Source of the DNA: CAG-411 sp963643465
Lineage (GTDB): Bacteria; Bacillota; Clostridia; Lachnospirales; Lachnospiraceae
Assembly (NCBI GenBank): GCA_963643465.1
Contig: CAVIJT010000021.1
Location: 1 to 40,441, forward strand
Length of the DNA: 40,441 bases
Direction: 5' to 3'
The notes under the pieces are model-generated. The model ran no database searches. It was not told where the DNA came from and worked only from the letters and a program-made list of their open reading frames with translations. Shown piece after piece: positions 20,123 through 28,199 of the stretch. Numbering within the stretch: the first letter of the stretch is position 1; every line of letters starts with the position of its first letter. The translations under genes were made by a program, and so were the position numbers.

Positions 20123-21620
20123 TGAATACTGGAGAAAACGGTTCAGCACTGTGGAGCAGTCTGCAAATGATATGTCGGTAGAATATGTTGAAGAACTGGA
20201 AAAGAAGTACAGACGCGCCAAACAAGATATACAGGAGAAAATAGATGCTTGGTATGGTCGTTTTGCCAAAAACAACCAAATATCTATGTCAAAAGCTAAA
20301 AAATGGTTAAATAGCAAAGAGCTTGCAGAATTAAAATGGAATGTAGAAGAATATATCAAACACGGAAAAGAGAATGCCATTGATGGGCGTTGGGAAAAGG
20401 AATTGGAAAACGCATCGGCTAAATTCCATATCTCAAGGCTGGAGGCTTTGAAGATAGAATGTCGGCAGCAGGTTGAAAAACTAACAGGTGGCATGGCGGA
20501 TGACTTGGACAAGCATCTGCAAAATGTATACAAAGATGGTTGTTACCGATCCATGTATGAAATCCAAAAGGGATTGAATATAGGCTTTGATACTGCAAAA
20601 TTAGATGATAATTTGGTAAAGCGTGTAGTGAATAAACCTTGGCATTTAGATGGCTCTGATTTTTCATCAAGCGTTTGGAATAATAAAGCGAAACTGGTCG
20701 GTCAATTAGATCAGGAACTATCACGTATGGTCTTGACTGGTGCCAGTCCGGATAAAGCAATTCGCAACATTCAAAAAGCCATGGAAACCTCAAAAAATAA
20801 CGCAAGCCGTTTGATTATGACAGAACAGGCATATTTTACCACGCAGGCACAGCGTGATACATATAAGGAATTAGATGTGGAGGAATATGAAGTAGTTGCC
20901 ACACTAGATAAGCACACATGTTCTGTATGCGGTTCCTTTGATGGAAAACATTATCCAGAGAATGAAATGCAGATAGGTGTAAACGCTCCACCGTTTCATC
21001 CAAGATGCAGATGTACCACAGTACCATACTTTAATGATGAATTTGCAAACGGCATGAGGGCATCAAGAAACGAAGAAGGCAAGACAGTATACGAAGTGCC
21101 GGAGGATATGACATATGAGGAGTGGAAAGATGGCTTTGTCAAAGACAATGCGAAAGACATGAAACAAGAAGGCGGTTCATATCGTAAAAAATCATCTTTG
21201 GAAAATGAAAATTTCAAATTGTACAATAACAGCAATTCAGATAGCGTAAGACCGTACAATATTGAGAAATATTTAAAAAAGAATGAGTTTGGTCAAAAAG
21301 CATTAGATTATATTAAAAATAATAATGTTAGAATAAATCTATGCTATGGGATAGATAACCCTGATGATTTACTTGGGGAATACGACCCAGTAGATGATTT
21401 AGTGAAGATATATTGTGATAAAACAAAATCCGTTTCAGAAACAAGTGCGATTATTGTTCATGAAATAAAACACAAAATGTTGAAAAACTCTAATTTGCCA
21501 CTAGATCAAGAAGAAATTGAATGTTTTATTGCGGAATATTCATTCAGATTAGGAAGAGAATTGACTGAAACAGAAAAAAATGATATTATCAAGATGGTAG
21601 CAGAATTATACGGTTTTTAA
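20109..21620 (+). CDS. MuF/SPP1 gp7-like head protein with C-terminal metallopeptidase-like domain
   Basis: 503 aa; the ATG at 20109 gives the best spacing from AGAGG. Residues 1-230 are helical and charged, and about 240-310 is the MuF/gp7 core (RLIMTEQAYFTTQAQRDTYK, then CSVCGSFDGKHY and PPFHPRCRCT). Ordinary gp7 proteins end near the EVPEDMTYEEWKDGFV segment. Here a further about 130 residues follow, with SAIIVHEIKHKML: an HExxH zinc-protease motif (HEIKH, about residues 451-455) and acidic EEIECFIAEYS downstream as possible third ligand. This matches the MuF polymorphic toxins of temperate phages, packed in the capsid. The extension is more AT-rich than the core, suggesting a swapped tip. 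Confidence 0.88.
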   Translation: MPKSSEYWRKRFSTVEQSANDMSVEYVEELEKKYRRAKQDIQEKIDAWYGRFAKNNQISMSKAKKWLNSKELAELKWNVEEYIKHGKENAIDGRWEKELENASAKFHISRLEALKIECRQQVEKLTGGMADDLDKHLQNVYKDGCYRSMYEIQKGLNIGFDTAKLDDNLVKRVVNKPWHLDGSDFSSSVWNNKAKLVGQLDQELSRMVLTGASPDKAIRNIQKAMETSKNNASRLIMTEQAYFTTQAQRDTYKELDVEEYEVVATLDKHTCSVCGSFDGKHYPENEMQIGVNAPPFHPRCRCTTVPYFNDEFANGMRASRNEEGKTVYEVPEDMTYEEWKDGFVKDNAKDMKQEGGSYRKKSSLENENFKLYNNSNSDSVRPYNIEKYLKKNEFGQKALDYIKNNNVRINLCYGIDNPDDLLGEYDPVDDLVKIYCDKTKSVSETSAIIVHEIKHKMLKNSNLPLDQEEIECFIAEYSFRLGRELTETEKNDIIKMVAELYGF

Positions 21621-21632
21621 GGTGGTGATTAC

Positions 21633-21806
21633 ATGAGCACAATGGATGAAATGAAAAAAACACTTAAAGAGGGGAAAGTATTCAAATGTCCAAAATGCAA
21701 AGATGGGTATTGGAAGGTGAAAAATAATAATCATGTTTATTATTGTGATAAATGTAATTTACACATAATTGAAAGAGCGGATTTAAAGCTTGATTTTACA
21801 AAATAG
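21633..21806 (+). CDS. 57-aa zinc-ribbon protein (possible immunity partner)
   Basis: ATG at 21633, 12 bp after the MuF gene, with GGTGGTGATT upstream. Two cysteine pairs, FKCPKCKDG and YYCDKCNLH, make a small zinc ribbon. A terminator follows 22 bp after its stop, so it shares a unit with the MuF gene. Toxin-tipped MuF genes usually carry an antitoxin directly downstream; this gene stands in that place, but no known immunity family is recognised. Confidence 0.75.
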   Translation: MSTMDEMKKTLKEGKVFKCPKCKDGYWKVKNNNHVYYCDKCNLHIIERADLKLDFTK

Positions 21807-21827
21807 AAAAAGTGGAATAAAAATTAG

Positions 21828-21853
21828 AGCATCCTAAATAGGGGTGCTTTTTT
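21828..21853 (+). terminator. Terminator after the MuF/zinc-ribbon pair
   Basis: AGCATCC (21828-21834) pairs with GGGTGCT (21842-21848), one wobble, followed by six T. It separates head-morphogenesis genes from the accessory cassette. Confidence 0.8.
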
Positions 21854-21883
21854 AGTACAAATTTTTAGGAAAGAAGGATGATT

Positions 21884-22339
21884 ATGAAAACATTTATCGG
21901 AACAGAAGTAATTGAAGCAAAACCAATGACAAGAGGAGAATACAACAAGTATAGAGGTTGGACAATCCCGGCAGACGAAAATCCGGCGGATAAAGGATAC
22001 TTAGTAAAACATTCTGTTGGATATGAGAGCTGGTCTCCTGAAAAGCAGTTCAATGAAACGTACATAGAATGTGACAACATGACTTTCGGACTTGCGATTG
22101 AAGCAATGAAGAAAGGAAAAAAAGTGGCAAGAAAAGACTGGAATGGCAAAGGTATGTTCTTGTTTTTAGCTGAAACTACTGATATAGCTACACAAGCAGA
22201 TTTATCAGAATGTGAACATATGAAAGGTGAATTAGTTCTTCCTTCTGTTGTTATGAAAACAGCTGATAATCATTTTTGTGTTGGCTGGTTAGCAAGTCAG
22301 ACAGATATGTTAGCGGAAGATTGGGTAATCGTGGAGTAA
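21884..22339 (+). CDS. DUF2829/Tad2-like protein (candidate Thoeris inhibitor)
   Basis: 151 aa from the ATG at 21884 (AAGAAGG, 6-nt spacing). Residues 1-65 are a small domain common in Clostridia phages (VIEAKPMTRGEYNKYRGW; GYESWSPEKQF). Residues 67-151 match DUF2829: MTFGLAIEAMKKGKKVARKD at the start, W-G-K-x-MFLF in the middle, and DMLAEDWVIVE at the end. DUF2829 contains Tad2, a sponge that binds the cyclic ADP-ribose signal of the Thoeris defence system. It lies in a terminator-bounded accessory cassette, which suits an anti-defence gene. Activity is inferred from family only. Confidence 0.8.
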   Translation: MKTFIGTEVIEAKPMTRGEYNKYRGWTIPADENPADKGYLVKHSVGYESWSPEKQFNETYIECDNMTFGLAIEAMKKGKKVARKDWNGKGMFLFLAETTDIATQADLSECEHMKGELVLPSVVMKTADNHFCVGWLASQTDMLAEDWVIVE

Positions 22340-22346
22340 TTTAAAA

Positions 22347-22362
22347 GTTGCACCGGTGCAAC
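22347..22362. repeat. Perfect 16-bp palindrome
   Basis: GTTGCACCGGTGCAAC reads the same on both strands. It lies between the Tad2-like and Lar-like genes. A near-copy, GTTGCACCAGTGCAAC, is at 13991-14006 in another context. It may be an operator or an RNA hairpin; no T run follows. Confidence 0.6.
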
Positions 22363-22393
22363 CAGATAAATATACAAGAAAGCAGGTGATTAT

Positions 22394-22711
22394 ATGGCGG
22401 TGACATTAAAACCATGTCCTTATTGTGGCGGAACTGCAAAGTTGCAAACACTTATTACAAATTGCAGACTTGGCATATATCACAGAGACGGCATGATTTA
22501 CTGTGAAAATGGTGATATCAAAAAGCTATTTCGTCAAGACTTTACTGTAGATGAAGAGTTCCAAGTAACTCTACTGGATAACGGATTTTCAGATGCAGTA
22601 GAGGAATGGAATAATCGGATAGCAGGAGATACAGAAACGGAATATACAGTTACAACCTCTGACGGATATACACTATACACGTCAGATAATTATTTGGTTA
22701 AAGTAGGATAG
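22394..22711 (+). CDS. Lar-like (restriction alleviation family) zinc protein
   Basis: 105 aa, ribosome site AGCAGGTGAT. Begins LKPCPYCGGTAKL and contains AVEEWNNRIAG, the opening and closing marks of the Lar/restriction-alleviation family, although the second cysteine pair usual between them is reduced to one cysteine (IYCENG). A beta-rich tail (TEYTVTTSDGYTLYTSDNYL) is added. Rac Lar lessens type I restriction; most family members in Firmicute phages are untested. Confidence 0.7.
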   Translation: MAVTLKPCPYCGGTAKLQTLITNCRLGIYHRDGMIYCENGDIKKLFRQDFTVDEEFQVTLLDNGFSDAVEEWNNRIAGDTETEYTVTTSDGYTLYTSDNYLVKVG

Positions 22712-22725
22712 AGAGGAGAGTGGAC

Positions 22726-25320
22726 ATGAGTGAATTAAAATTACCTTACGACCATGAGGAACTTCCAGAACGCCTTGAAATGATTAAGTCGGAGGATGAG
22801 TTAAAGGAATTTGTTTCAGAGTGGTACAAAGAGAACAAAGACACTGTTCCAGACAAGCAAACAGTAAATGAATGGATTACTACTTACCTGCAGAACAATC
22901 CTGCGGATGGAGTATCAGAGGATGAAATCAAGGCAGCAGTTGATGCGTATATCACAGAAAATCCAATCAGTGGCGTAACCACAGAGGATATACAGAAAGC
23001 AGTGGATTCTTATCTGACAAATCATCCAGTAAGTGATGGAGCAGACGGTCAAGACGGTGTAGGCATTGTAAGCATTACTAAAACATCTACATCGGGTTTG
23101 GTAGACACCTACACAATCACATTCACAGATGGAAACACAAGTACATTTGAAATTACAAACGGAAAAGATGGAGAAGGTGGCAGCGGTTCGGTTTCGGAGG
23201 AACAGATTGCAAGTGCGGTACAATCGTATCTGGAAGAAAATCCGGTAAATGATGGAGTTAGCATATATTATGAATTTGCCAATGATACACCTGCGAATGC
23301 CGAGGGTAAAATTTATTTGTTTGCCAGCCAGCCAGATTATTTAGGGGATTACGAGATATATTGGAGCAACGAAGATGGAGTGCTGAACGACTATACAGCT
23401 ATAAACACACTGACACTTACAGCTACTTTTGCAGATAAGATAATTTATGACAAAATTGTTGGTGCGAATGTAATTCCGGAATATGCAACAGGAATTAGTG
23501 CTGTTAAAGATGGAGTAGTAGTGGCTACATATACATTCCCAAGTAGTAAGTTATGGGATAGTAGTGCATACGGAGAACGCTTATATAGTTTTGGTGCTGT
23601 CTCGGACATTCACTATCAGTATGATACTGGTGAAGATGATTTCAAAGCAGCACTGGAGTATTTTGAAAAAGAAAATGTGGCAGCAGTATGCTGTGCAGGA
23701 GACCTTACTGCAAGTGGCGAAGTATACCAAATGCAAGAGGTAAAAAATGCAATTGATACATATTTACCAAACAGTATACCGTTTTATAGTTGTAATGGAA
23801 ATCATGAATGCTGGTATTACCAAGCTAGTGTGGCTTGGGAGCAGATATGCTCGGACGGCATGTGGTATTCAAAAAAAATAAACAACGACATCTTTGTTTT
23901 TGTAAACATACACGGAAAAACAGCATCAGATACTTTGTTTACAGACGAAGAATTATCTTGGTTGGAACAGACGTTAGAGACGTACAGAAATCAGCGCGTG
24001 TTTTTGTTTCAGCATGTGTTTCCTTACGATCTTGAAGGTTTTGCCAATCCAGACAATGCTTATGAACTTAACTTGTGGACCGCTTCTGACGATAGAATAA
24101 AATTCATGGAATTAATGGAACGTTATAAAAATGTAATCTGGTTCAGCGGGCATTCGCATATTAAATACTGTTTACAAGAAAGCAACAAAAATTGTAACTA
24201 TTATCGATACAAAGACGGCGCACAATTAGTTCACTTATCATCTCTAACAATTCCAAGGGATATTGTAGATGGAACTGCAAGTGATTATCTGTATGCGCAA
24301 TCAGAAGGAACGATAGTGGACGTATATCAAAACCATATTGTTTTACGTTCAAGGGATTTTGTTGATGAAAAATTCGTTGGCATTGCACAATACCTGATAG
24401 ACACCACAGTGGTTGAAATTGAAGCAAATGAAAATTTGGTTACAAAGCATTACATAACAAATAATTTAACGTATGTAACAAATAGTAATTTGGATGAATA
24501 CGTTGTAGAAAATGAAGGCTACACCGCTACACTGACAGCTAATACTGGTTATACGTTAGAAAGCGTCATAGTAACAATGGGAGATGAAGATATTACATCT
24601 ACCTCATACAGCGATGGAGTAGTGACAATAGCAAATGTAACAGGTGCAATCACTATTACGGCAATAGCGGTTGCAAACGAAGATACTATTTCTTGTACAA
24701 GTATCACTCTTGATAGTGCAGAATTAACATTTTCAGAAAAGGGTGAAACAGCCACTTTAACAGTTACAGTCACGCCTCTGGATACAACGGACGAAGTGGT
24801 GTGGACTTCAAGTGATCTGAATATAGCTACGGTGTCTGATGGCATTGTTACGAGTGTAGCAAATGGAACAGCTACAATTACAGCTATGTGTGGAACGCAA
24901 ACGACCACATGTGAGGTTACGGTTGATATTGAGGATGAAGAAGGTATTACAGTGTTGTATAGCCTAACTGGAACATATACACTTAGCAGTAAAGGGGAAA
25001 CAATAGCAATAGCAGAAAAAAATATCGATACTGAAAATGCTGGTAAGCATGTATATATTAAATGGGATTCGCTTGAATATAGTGGAGACGATGCGGTTAG
25101 TGAAAAAGTTGGTTTCCTTGTAGTATTAAAAAATGACAGTTCACAACTATATGGCGCGCAATATGTCAACTATTCGAACGAAGTGGATGCAGTTGGTGGA
25201 AGTGCAAACACTGGGGTAAATAATATAAGTATAAGCGCAAAATCTTCTTCTTCCTCCACAGCAACATTCCCTGCAACGTTAAGCGTAACAAATTTAAAAG
25301 TGTATGTAAAAGATGAATAG
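22726..25320 (+). CDS. Giant fibre-like virion protein with calcineurin-type phosphoesterase and BIG2 domains
   Basis: 864 aa from the ATG at 22726 (GAGGAGAG upstream). Residues 1-180: helical repeats and a collagen-like spacer typical of phage fibres (GADGQDGVG, then YTITFTDGNTSTFEI). About 285-560: a metallophosphoesterase with its whole metal-site series, AVSDIHYQ, CAGDLT, CNGNHE, FQHVFP and SGHSH. About 655-735: a bacterial Ig-like BIG2 domain (ITLDSAELTFSEKGETATL to ATITAMCG). The last 120 residues are a beta-rich cap. The gene stands in the head module, not behind the tail genes, so it may be a head fibre or decoration, or a displaced tail fibre. The enzyme could cleave surface phosphodiesters such as teichoic acids. 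Confidence 0.85.
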   Translation: MSELKLPYDHEELPERLEMIKSEDELKEFVSEWYKENKDTVPDKQTVNEWITTYLQNNPADGVSEDEIKAAVDAYITENPISGVTTEDIQKAVDSYLTNHPVSDGADGQDGVGIVSITKTSTSGLVDTYTITFTDGNTSTFEITNGKDGEGGSGSVSEEQIASAVQSYLEENPVNDGVSIYYEFANDTPANAEGKIYLFASQPDYLGDYEIYWSNEDGVLNDYTAINTLTLTATFADKIIYDKIVGANVIPEYATGISAVKDGVVVATYTFPSSKLWDSSAYGERLYSFGAVSDIHYQYDTGEDDFKAALEYFEKENVAAVCCAGDLTASGEVYQMQEVKNAIDTYLPNSIPFYSCNGNHECWYYQASVAWEQICSDGMWYSKKINNDIFVFVNIHGKTASDTLFTDEELSWLEQTLETYRNQRVFLFQHVFPYDLEGFANPDNAYELNLWTASDDRIKFMELMERYKNVIWFSGHSHIKYCLQESNKNCNYYRYKDGAQLVHLSSLTIPRDIVDGTASDYLYAQSEGTIVDVYQNHIVLRSRDFVDEKFVGIAQYLIDTTVVEIEANENLVTKHYITNNLTYVTNSNLDEYVVENEGYTATLTANTGYTLESVIVTMGDEDITSTSYSDGVVTIANVTGAITITAIAVANEDTISCTSITLDSAELTFSEKGETATLTVTVTPLDTTDEVVWTSSDLNIATVSDGIVTSVANGTATITAMCGTQTTTCEVTVDIEDEEGITVLYSLTGTYTLSSKGETIAIAEKNIDTENAGKHVYIKWDSLEYSGDDAVSEKVGFLVVLKNDSSQLYGAQYVNYSNEVDAVGGSANTGVNNISISAKSSSSSTATFPATLSVTNLKVYVKDE

Positions 25321-25323
25321 CAA

Positions 25324-25351
25324 AAGAGGCGTTTTACAACGTCTCTTTTTT
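25324..25351 (+). terminator. Terminator after the fibre-like gene
   Basis: AAGAGGCGTT (25324-25333) and AACGTCTCTT (25338-25347) form a 10-bp stem with loop TTAC, followed by T4. Confidence 0.85.
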
Positions 25352-25370
25352 GATGAAAGGGGAACAGCCA

Positions 25371-26300
25371 ATGCAAACGAGTGAAAAACTAGGTCTAAAT
25401 CTTTCTGAAAGTTCCGATTTTGTTGACATAACCAAAATCACCGAGAATTTTGAGAAGTTGGATGAGCATGTAGATATGGTAAATTTATTAAGATTAGGCT
25501 CATACGATGAAATTGACACCAATCCATCGTACGCTTGGGGCAGTGCAGGAACCAGCGATGGAATAAGTTATAAAAGAGAGGATAGCGGTGGAACAATAAC
25601 ATTAAACGGGGAAGCGACAGATTCTTGGTTTGGAATAATTTTTGAAACTGAAATACTTCCAGAAACGTATTTACTTACAGGAAACCCGGAAAAATATACA
25701 TTTTCAGGATGTCCAGAAGGTGGAAGCGAGGAAACATACTATATTAGTATTGCAGCGTATTATGCTGGGGAATACTATGAATTGGCAAAAGATTGCGGGG
25801 CAGGATGCACATTCACATTAACAGAACAAACATATCTTGTAATACGCTTTTACTATAAAAAGGGGATGGCTTTTGATAAAACGACAATAAAACCTATGTT
25901 GGTTCGTGGCTCTACAAAACCGCAGTATTATACACCACCATCTAAATATATTGATGGAAAAAAAGGAGTAACTATTGACAAGATATTAGAAAGATTTGTG
26001 GAGAAATATTTAGCGAATAATTTTGTGAAAGAAATACAAATCGCTGGCAGTGGTTATACATACGCTTCTGTTTATCAAATTGGAACGGTTGTGATAGGAA
26101 GAATTACAGGAGTATCATCTACAGGATATACAAGTATTTCTGGCTTGCCGGAAACAAACCAAGAAACATATGTAACTGCAATAAGTACATCTGGAAATAA
26201 AATTTATACTGAGAAAATGTCAGCGGGTGCAACGTCATTTGGTATAGGTGTACCAAGCGATGCAGCAGCGGTCATTACATTTATGTACGAAACAGCTTAA
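25371..26300 (+). CDS. Putative virion appendage protein
   Basis: 309 aa from the ATG at 25371 (AAAGGGG upstream). Residues 1-35 form a short helical attachment segment (LGLNLSESSDFVDITKITEN, often seen in phage structural proteins). A beta-sandwich region (55-190) ends in IKPMLVRGSTKPQYYTPPSK, the sentence-like end of carbohydrate-binding modules in fibres. The C-terminal 90 residues (YASVYQIGTVVIGRITGVSS) resemble receptor-binding tips. Flanked by terminators on both sides, so it is its own unit with the fibre-like gene. Not a known family by eye. Confidence 0.7.
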   Translation: MQTSEKLGLNLSESSDFVDITKITENFEKLDEHVDMVNLLRLGSYDEIDTNPSYAWGSAGTSDGISYKREDSGGTITLNGEATDSWFGIIFETEILPETYLLTGNPEKYTFSGCPEGGSEETYYISIAAYYAGEYYELAKDCGAGCTFTLTEQTYLVIRFYYKKGMAFDKTTIKPMLVRGSTKPQYYTPPSKYIDGKKGVTIDKILERFVEKYLANNFVKEIQIAGSGYTYASVYQIGTVVIGRITGVSSTGYTSISGLPETNQETYVTAISTSGNKIYTEKMSAGATSFGIGVPSDAAAVITFMYETA

Positions 26301-26313
26301 TAACAGAAAGTAA

Positions 26314-26340
26314 GGACAGTTAGCAATAGCTGTCCTTTTT
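26314..26340 (+). terminator. Terminator before the scaffold gene
   Basis: GGACAGTT (26314-26321) pairs with AGCTGTCC (26328-26335), loop AGCAAT, followed by TTTTT. It closes the accessory cassette that began after 21853. Confidence 0.85.
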
Positions 26341-26344
26341 ATAT

Positions 26345-26394
26345 GGTCGGGTGTGCCAAGACGTAAAACCGACACTAATCAGATGGGAACGACC
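26345..26394 (+). promoter_or_regulatory. Possible structured leader of the scaffold-capsid operon
   Basis: GGTCG (26345-26349) can pair with CGACC (26390-26394), enclosing GTGT/ACAC (26351-26354, 26372-26375). Alternatively GTCGG (26346-26350) pairs with CCGAC (26369-26373). The two folds exclude one another. The stretch carries no gene and sits right after a terminator and before the most highly expressed virion genes. No consensus promoter is seen. Confidence 0.35.
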
Positions 26395-26429
26395 CCGTAA
26401 AAAGTGTAAGAGAAAGGATGAAAAAACTT

Positions 26430-27068
26430 ATGAAAAGAAAAGAATTAGAGGATTTAGGTCTTGCAAAGGAACAAATTGACACAATTATGAAAATCAATGG
26501 AGCAGACATTGAGAACGCAAAGGAAGTGGCTGGAGCAGACATCGCAAATCTTAAAGCAGAGAATGAAGGACTTGAAAAACAGGTCAAAGAAAGAGATAAG
26601 CAGCTTGAGGATTTGAAGAAGTCCAGTGGAGACAACGAGGATTTGAAGAAACAGATTGAGACATTGCAGACAGACAACAAGAATGCCAAGGCGGAGTATG
26701 AAAAGCAGATTAAGCAGATGCAGATTGACAATGCGGTACAGAATGCTTTAAAGGATGCTGGGGCAAAAAATGTTACTGCAGCAACGGCATTGTTAAAAGA
26801 CTTAGACAAGGCAGAATTTGATGAAAACGGAGCTGTCAAAGGTCTTAAAGAACAGATTGCGGCAATCCAGAAGGATAATGATTTTCTTTTTGAAGGGAAA
26901 CAGGAAACAAACCCATCCGGGGTAACACCTGTAAATGGTTCGAAAACGCCGGGAGCTGAAAGTTTATGGAGTGCAAAACTTGCACAGGCGAGAGAAAAAG
27001 GCAACACAACCGAAGCAATTGCAATCAAGCGAGAAGCGTTTCAAACAGACGGAATTGTTTTGATGTAA
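26430..27068 (+). CDS. Capsid scaffolding protein (GP20-like)
   Basis: 212 aa; ATG at 26430 preferred over 26418, which abuts the GAAAGG ribosome site. Long coiled coil over residues 25-95 (LKAENEGLEKQVKERDKQLE) and the typical GP20 ending with a flexible GVTPVNGSKTPG stretch. It is expelled or degraded after procapsid assembly. Directly before the capsid gene, as usual. Confidence 0.9.
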   Translation: MKRKELEDLGLAKEQIDTIMKINGADIENAKEVAGADIANLKAENEGLEKQVKERDKQLEDLKKSSGDNEDLKKQIETLQTDNKNAKAEYEKQIKQMQIDNAVQNALKDAGAKNVTAATALLKDLDKAEFDENGAVKGLKEQIAAIQKDNDFLFEGKQETNPSGVTPVNGSKTPGAESLWSAKLAQAREKGNTTEAIAIKREAFQTDGIVLM

Positions 27069-27104
27069 CAAGTTGATTTTTTATTAGAAAGAGAGGTTTT
27101 TATC

Positions 27105-28046
27105 ATGTCAGTAGGAACAAGTTTTAATTTACCAAACTATGCAGGAGAGTTGTTTACTGCATCGCCAAAAAAGACACCATTTTTATCCATGATTGGAGGT
27201 TTATCTGGCGGAAAGACGTCAGGTTCTTTTGAGTTTACAACTGGACAGGAGTATTCTCTACCAGAAGCATCTCAGCCAGAAATTTCAGAAAAAGCATCTC
27301 TTACCGCTCCAGAGCCAACACATATTGTAAGAGATCAGAAAACCAATACATGTCAGATTTTCCACGAAACCATTGATTTATCTTATGCAAAGATGTCACA
27401 GCGTGAAAAATTAGAAGGATTGAACCTTTCTGGTCAGTCTGCAAATCCTAAGGAAGAGGAAGATTGGCAGATTGAGCAGAAGTTGGCAAAGATGGCAACG
27501 GATGTAGAATATACGTTCTTAAACGGAAAGTATCAGAAAGCAACATCCGCTGATGTGGCACCAAAAACAAGAGGTATGTTTGAATTGTGTAAGGATGTTA
27601 CAACTATTGATGCAAAGTCTGCTACACTTTCAAAAGCATTGCTGAACGCATTTTATCTTGAGTTAGTTAATAATGGAGCAATGTGGGATAACATGACAAT
27701 GCTTGTTGGAGCAACTCTTAAGCAGCAGGTCACAAATATCTATGCGGATCAGTTTAATGCACAAATGAATATGGGCGAGAAGAAAGCCGGAATGAATATA
27801 GTAACGATTGAAACCGATTTTGGACTTATTAACATTGTGCTTGATACATTTGTTCCAGGCGGATCTATCCTTGTTGCTGATATTGCACACATTGCTCCTG
27901 TGTTCTGTCCGGTTCCTGAGAAGGGTGTTCTCTTTGTCGAAGAACTTGCAAAGACAGGTGCAGATAATAAGAAACAGTTGTATGGTCAGATTGGTCTTGA
28001 TCATGGTATGGCATTTATGCACGGCGCAATTACTGGTTTAGCATAA
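27105..28046 (+). CDS. Major capsid protein, SU10/DUF5309-like
   Basis: 313 aa, ribosome site AGAGAGG. HK97-fold capsid protein of the SU10 type, with the recognisable opening FNLPNYAGELFTASPKKTPF, the SFEFTTGQEYSLPEASQPEI segment, and C-terminal VADIAHIAPVFCPVPEKGVL. It forms the icosahedral shell. Long clean ORF with strong codon bias typical of a highly expressed gene. Confidence 0.93.
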   Translation: MSVGTSFNLPNYAGELFTASPKKTPFLSMIGGLSGGKTSGSFEFTTGQEYSLPEASQPEISEKASLTAPEPTHIVRDQKTNTCQIFHETIDLSYAKMSQREKLEGLNLSGQSANPKEEEDWQIEQKLAKMATDVEYTFLNGKYQKATSADVAPKTRGMFELCKDVTTIDAKSATLSKALLNAFYLELVNNGAMWDNMTMLVGATLKQQVTNIYADQFNAQMNMGEKKAGMNIVTIETDFGLINIVLDTFVPGGSILVADIAHIAPVFCPVPEKGVLFVEELAKTGADNKKQLYGQIGLDHGMAFMHGAITGLA

Positions 28047-28058
28047 GGAGGTAGTTGT

Positions 28059-28199
28059 ATGAAATATTGGGATGAAAAGAATAAAAAACTTTTAACTGTA
28101 GATGAAGTCTCTAATGAGATTTCATCTGATGCCTCAAAAGATGCAGAAAAGAAAGAGACCAAGAAGTCCTCTAAGAAAAAGCAGGGTGATGCTGAGTGA
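28059..28199 (+). CDS. Small lysine-rich head protein
   Basis: 46 aa, ATG at 28059 behind AAGGAGG. It begins MKYWDEKNKKLLTVDEVSNE and ends in a lysine-rich tail. Small proteins of this kind are common between capsid and connector genes in Clostridia myophages; function unknown. Overlaps the next gene by 4 bp. Confidence 0.7.
   Translation: MKYWDEKNKKLLTVDEVSNEISSDASKDAEKKETKKSSKKKQGDAE

Noticed and set aside
24549..25169. Long leftward ORF (206 codons) inside the fibre-like gene
   Set aside because: It mirrors the repetitive BIG2 coding region, has no ribosome site and reads as low-complexity antisense sequence.
26375..27028. Leftward 217-codon ORF opposite the scaffold gene
   Set aside because: Antisense shadow of the coiled-coil codons; serine/phenylalanine/leucine-rich and without a start signal.
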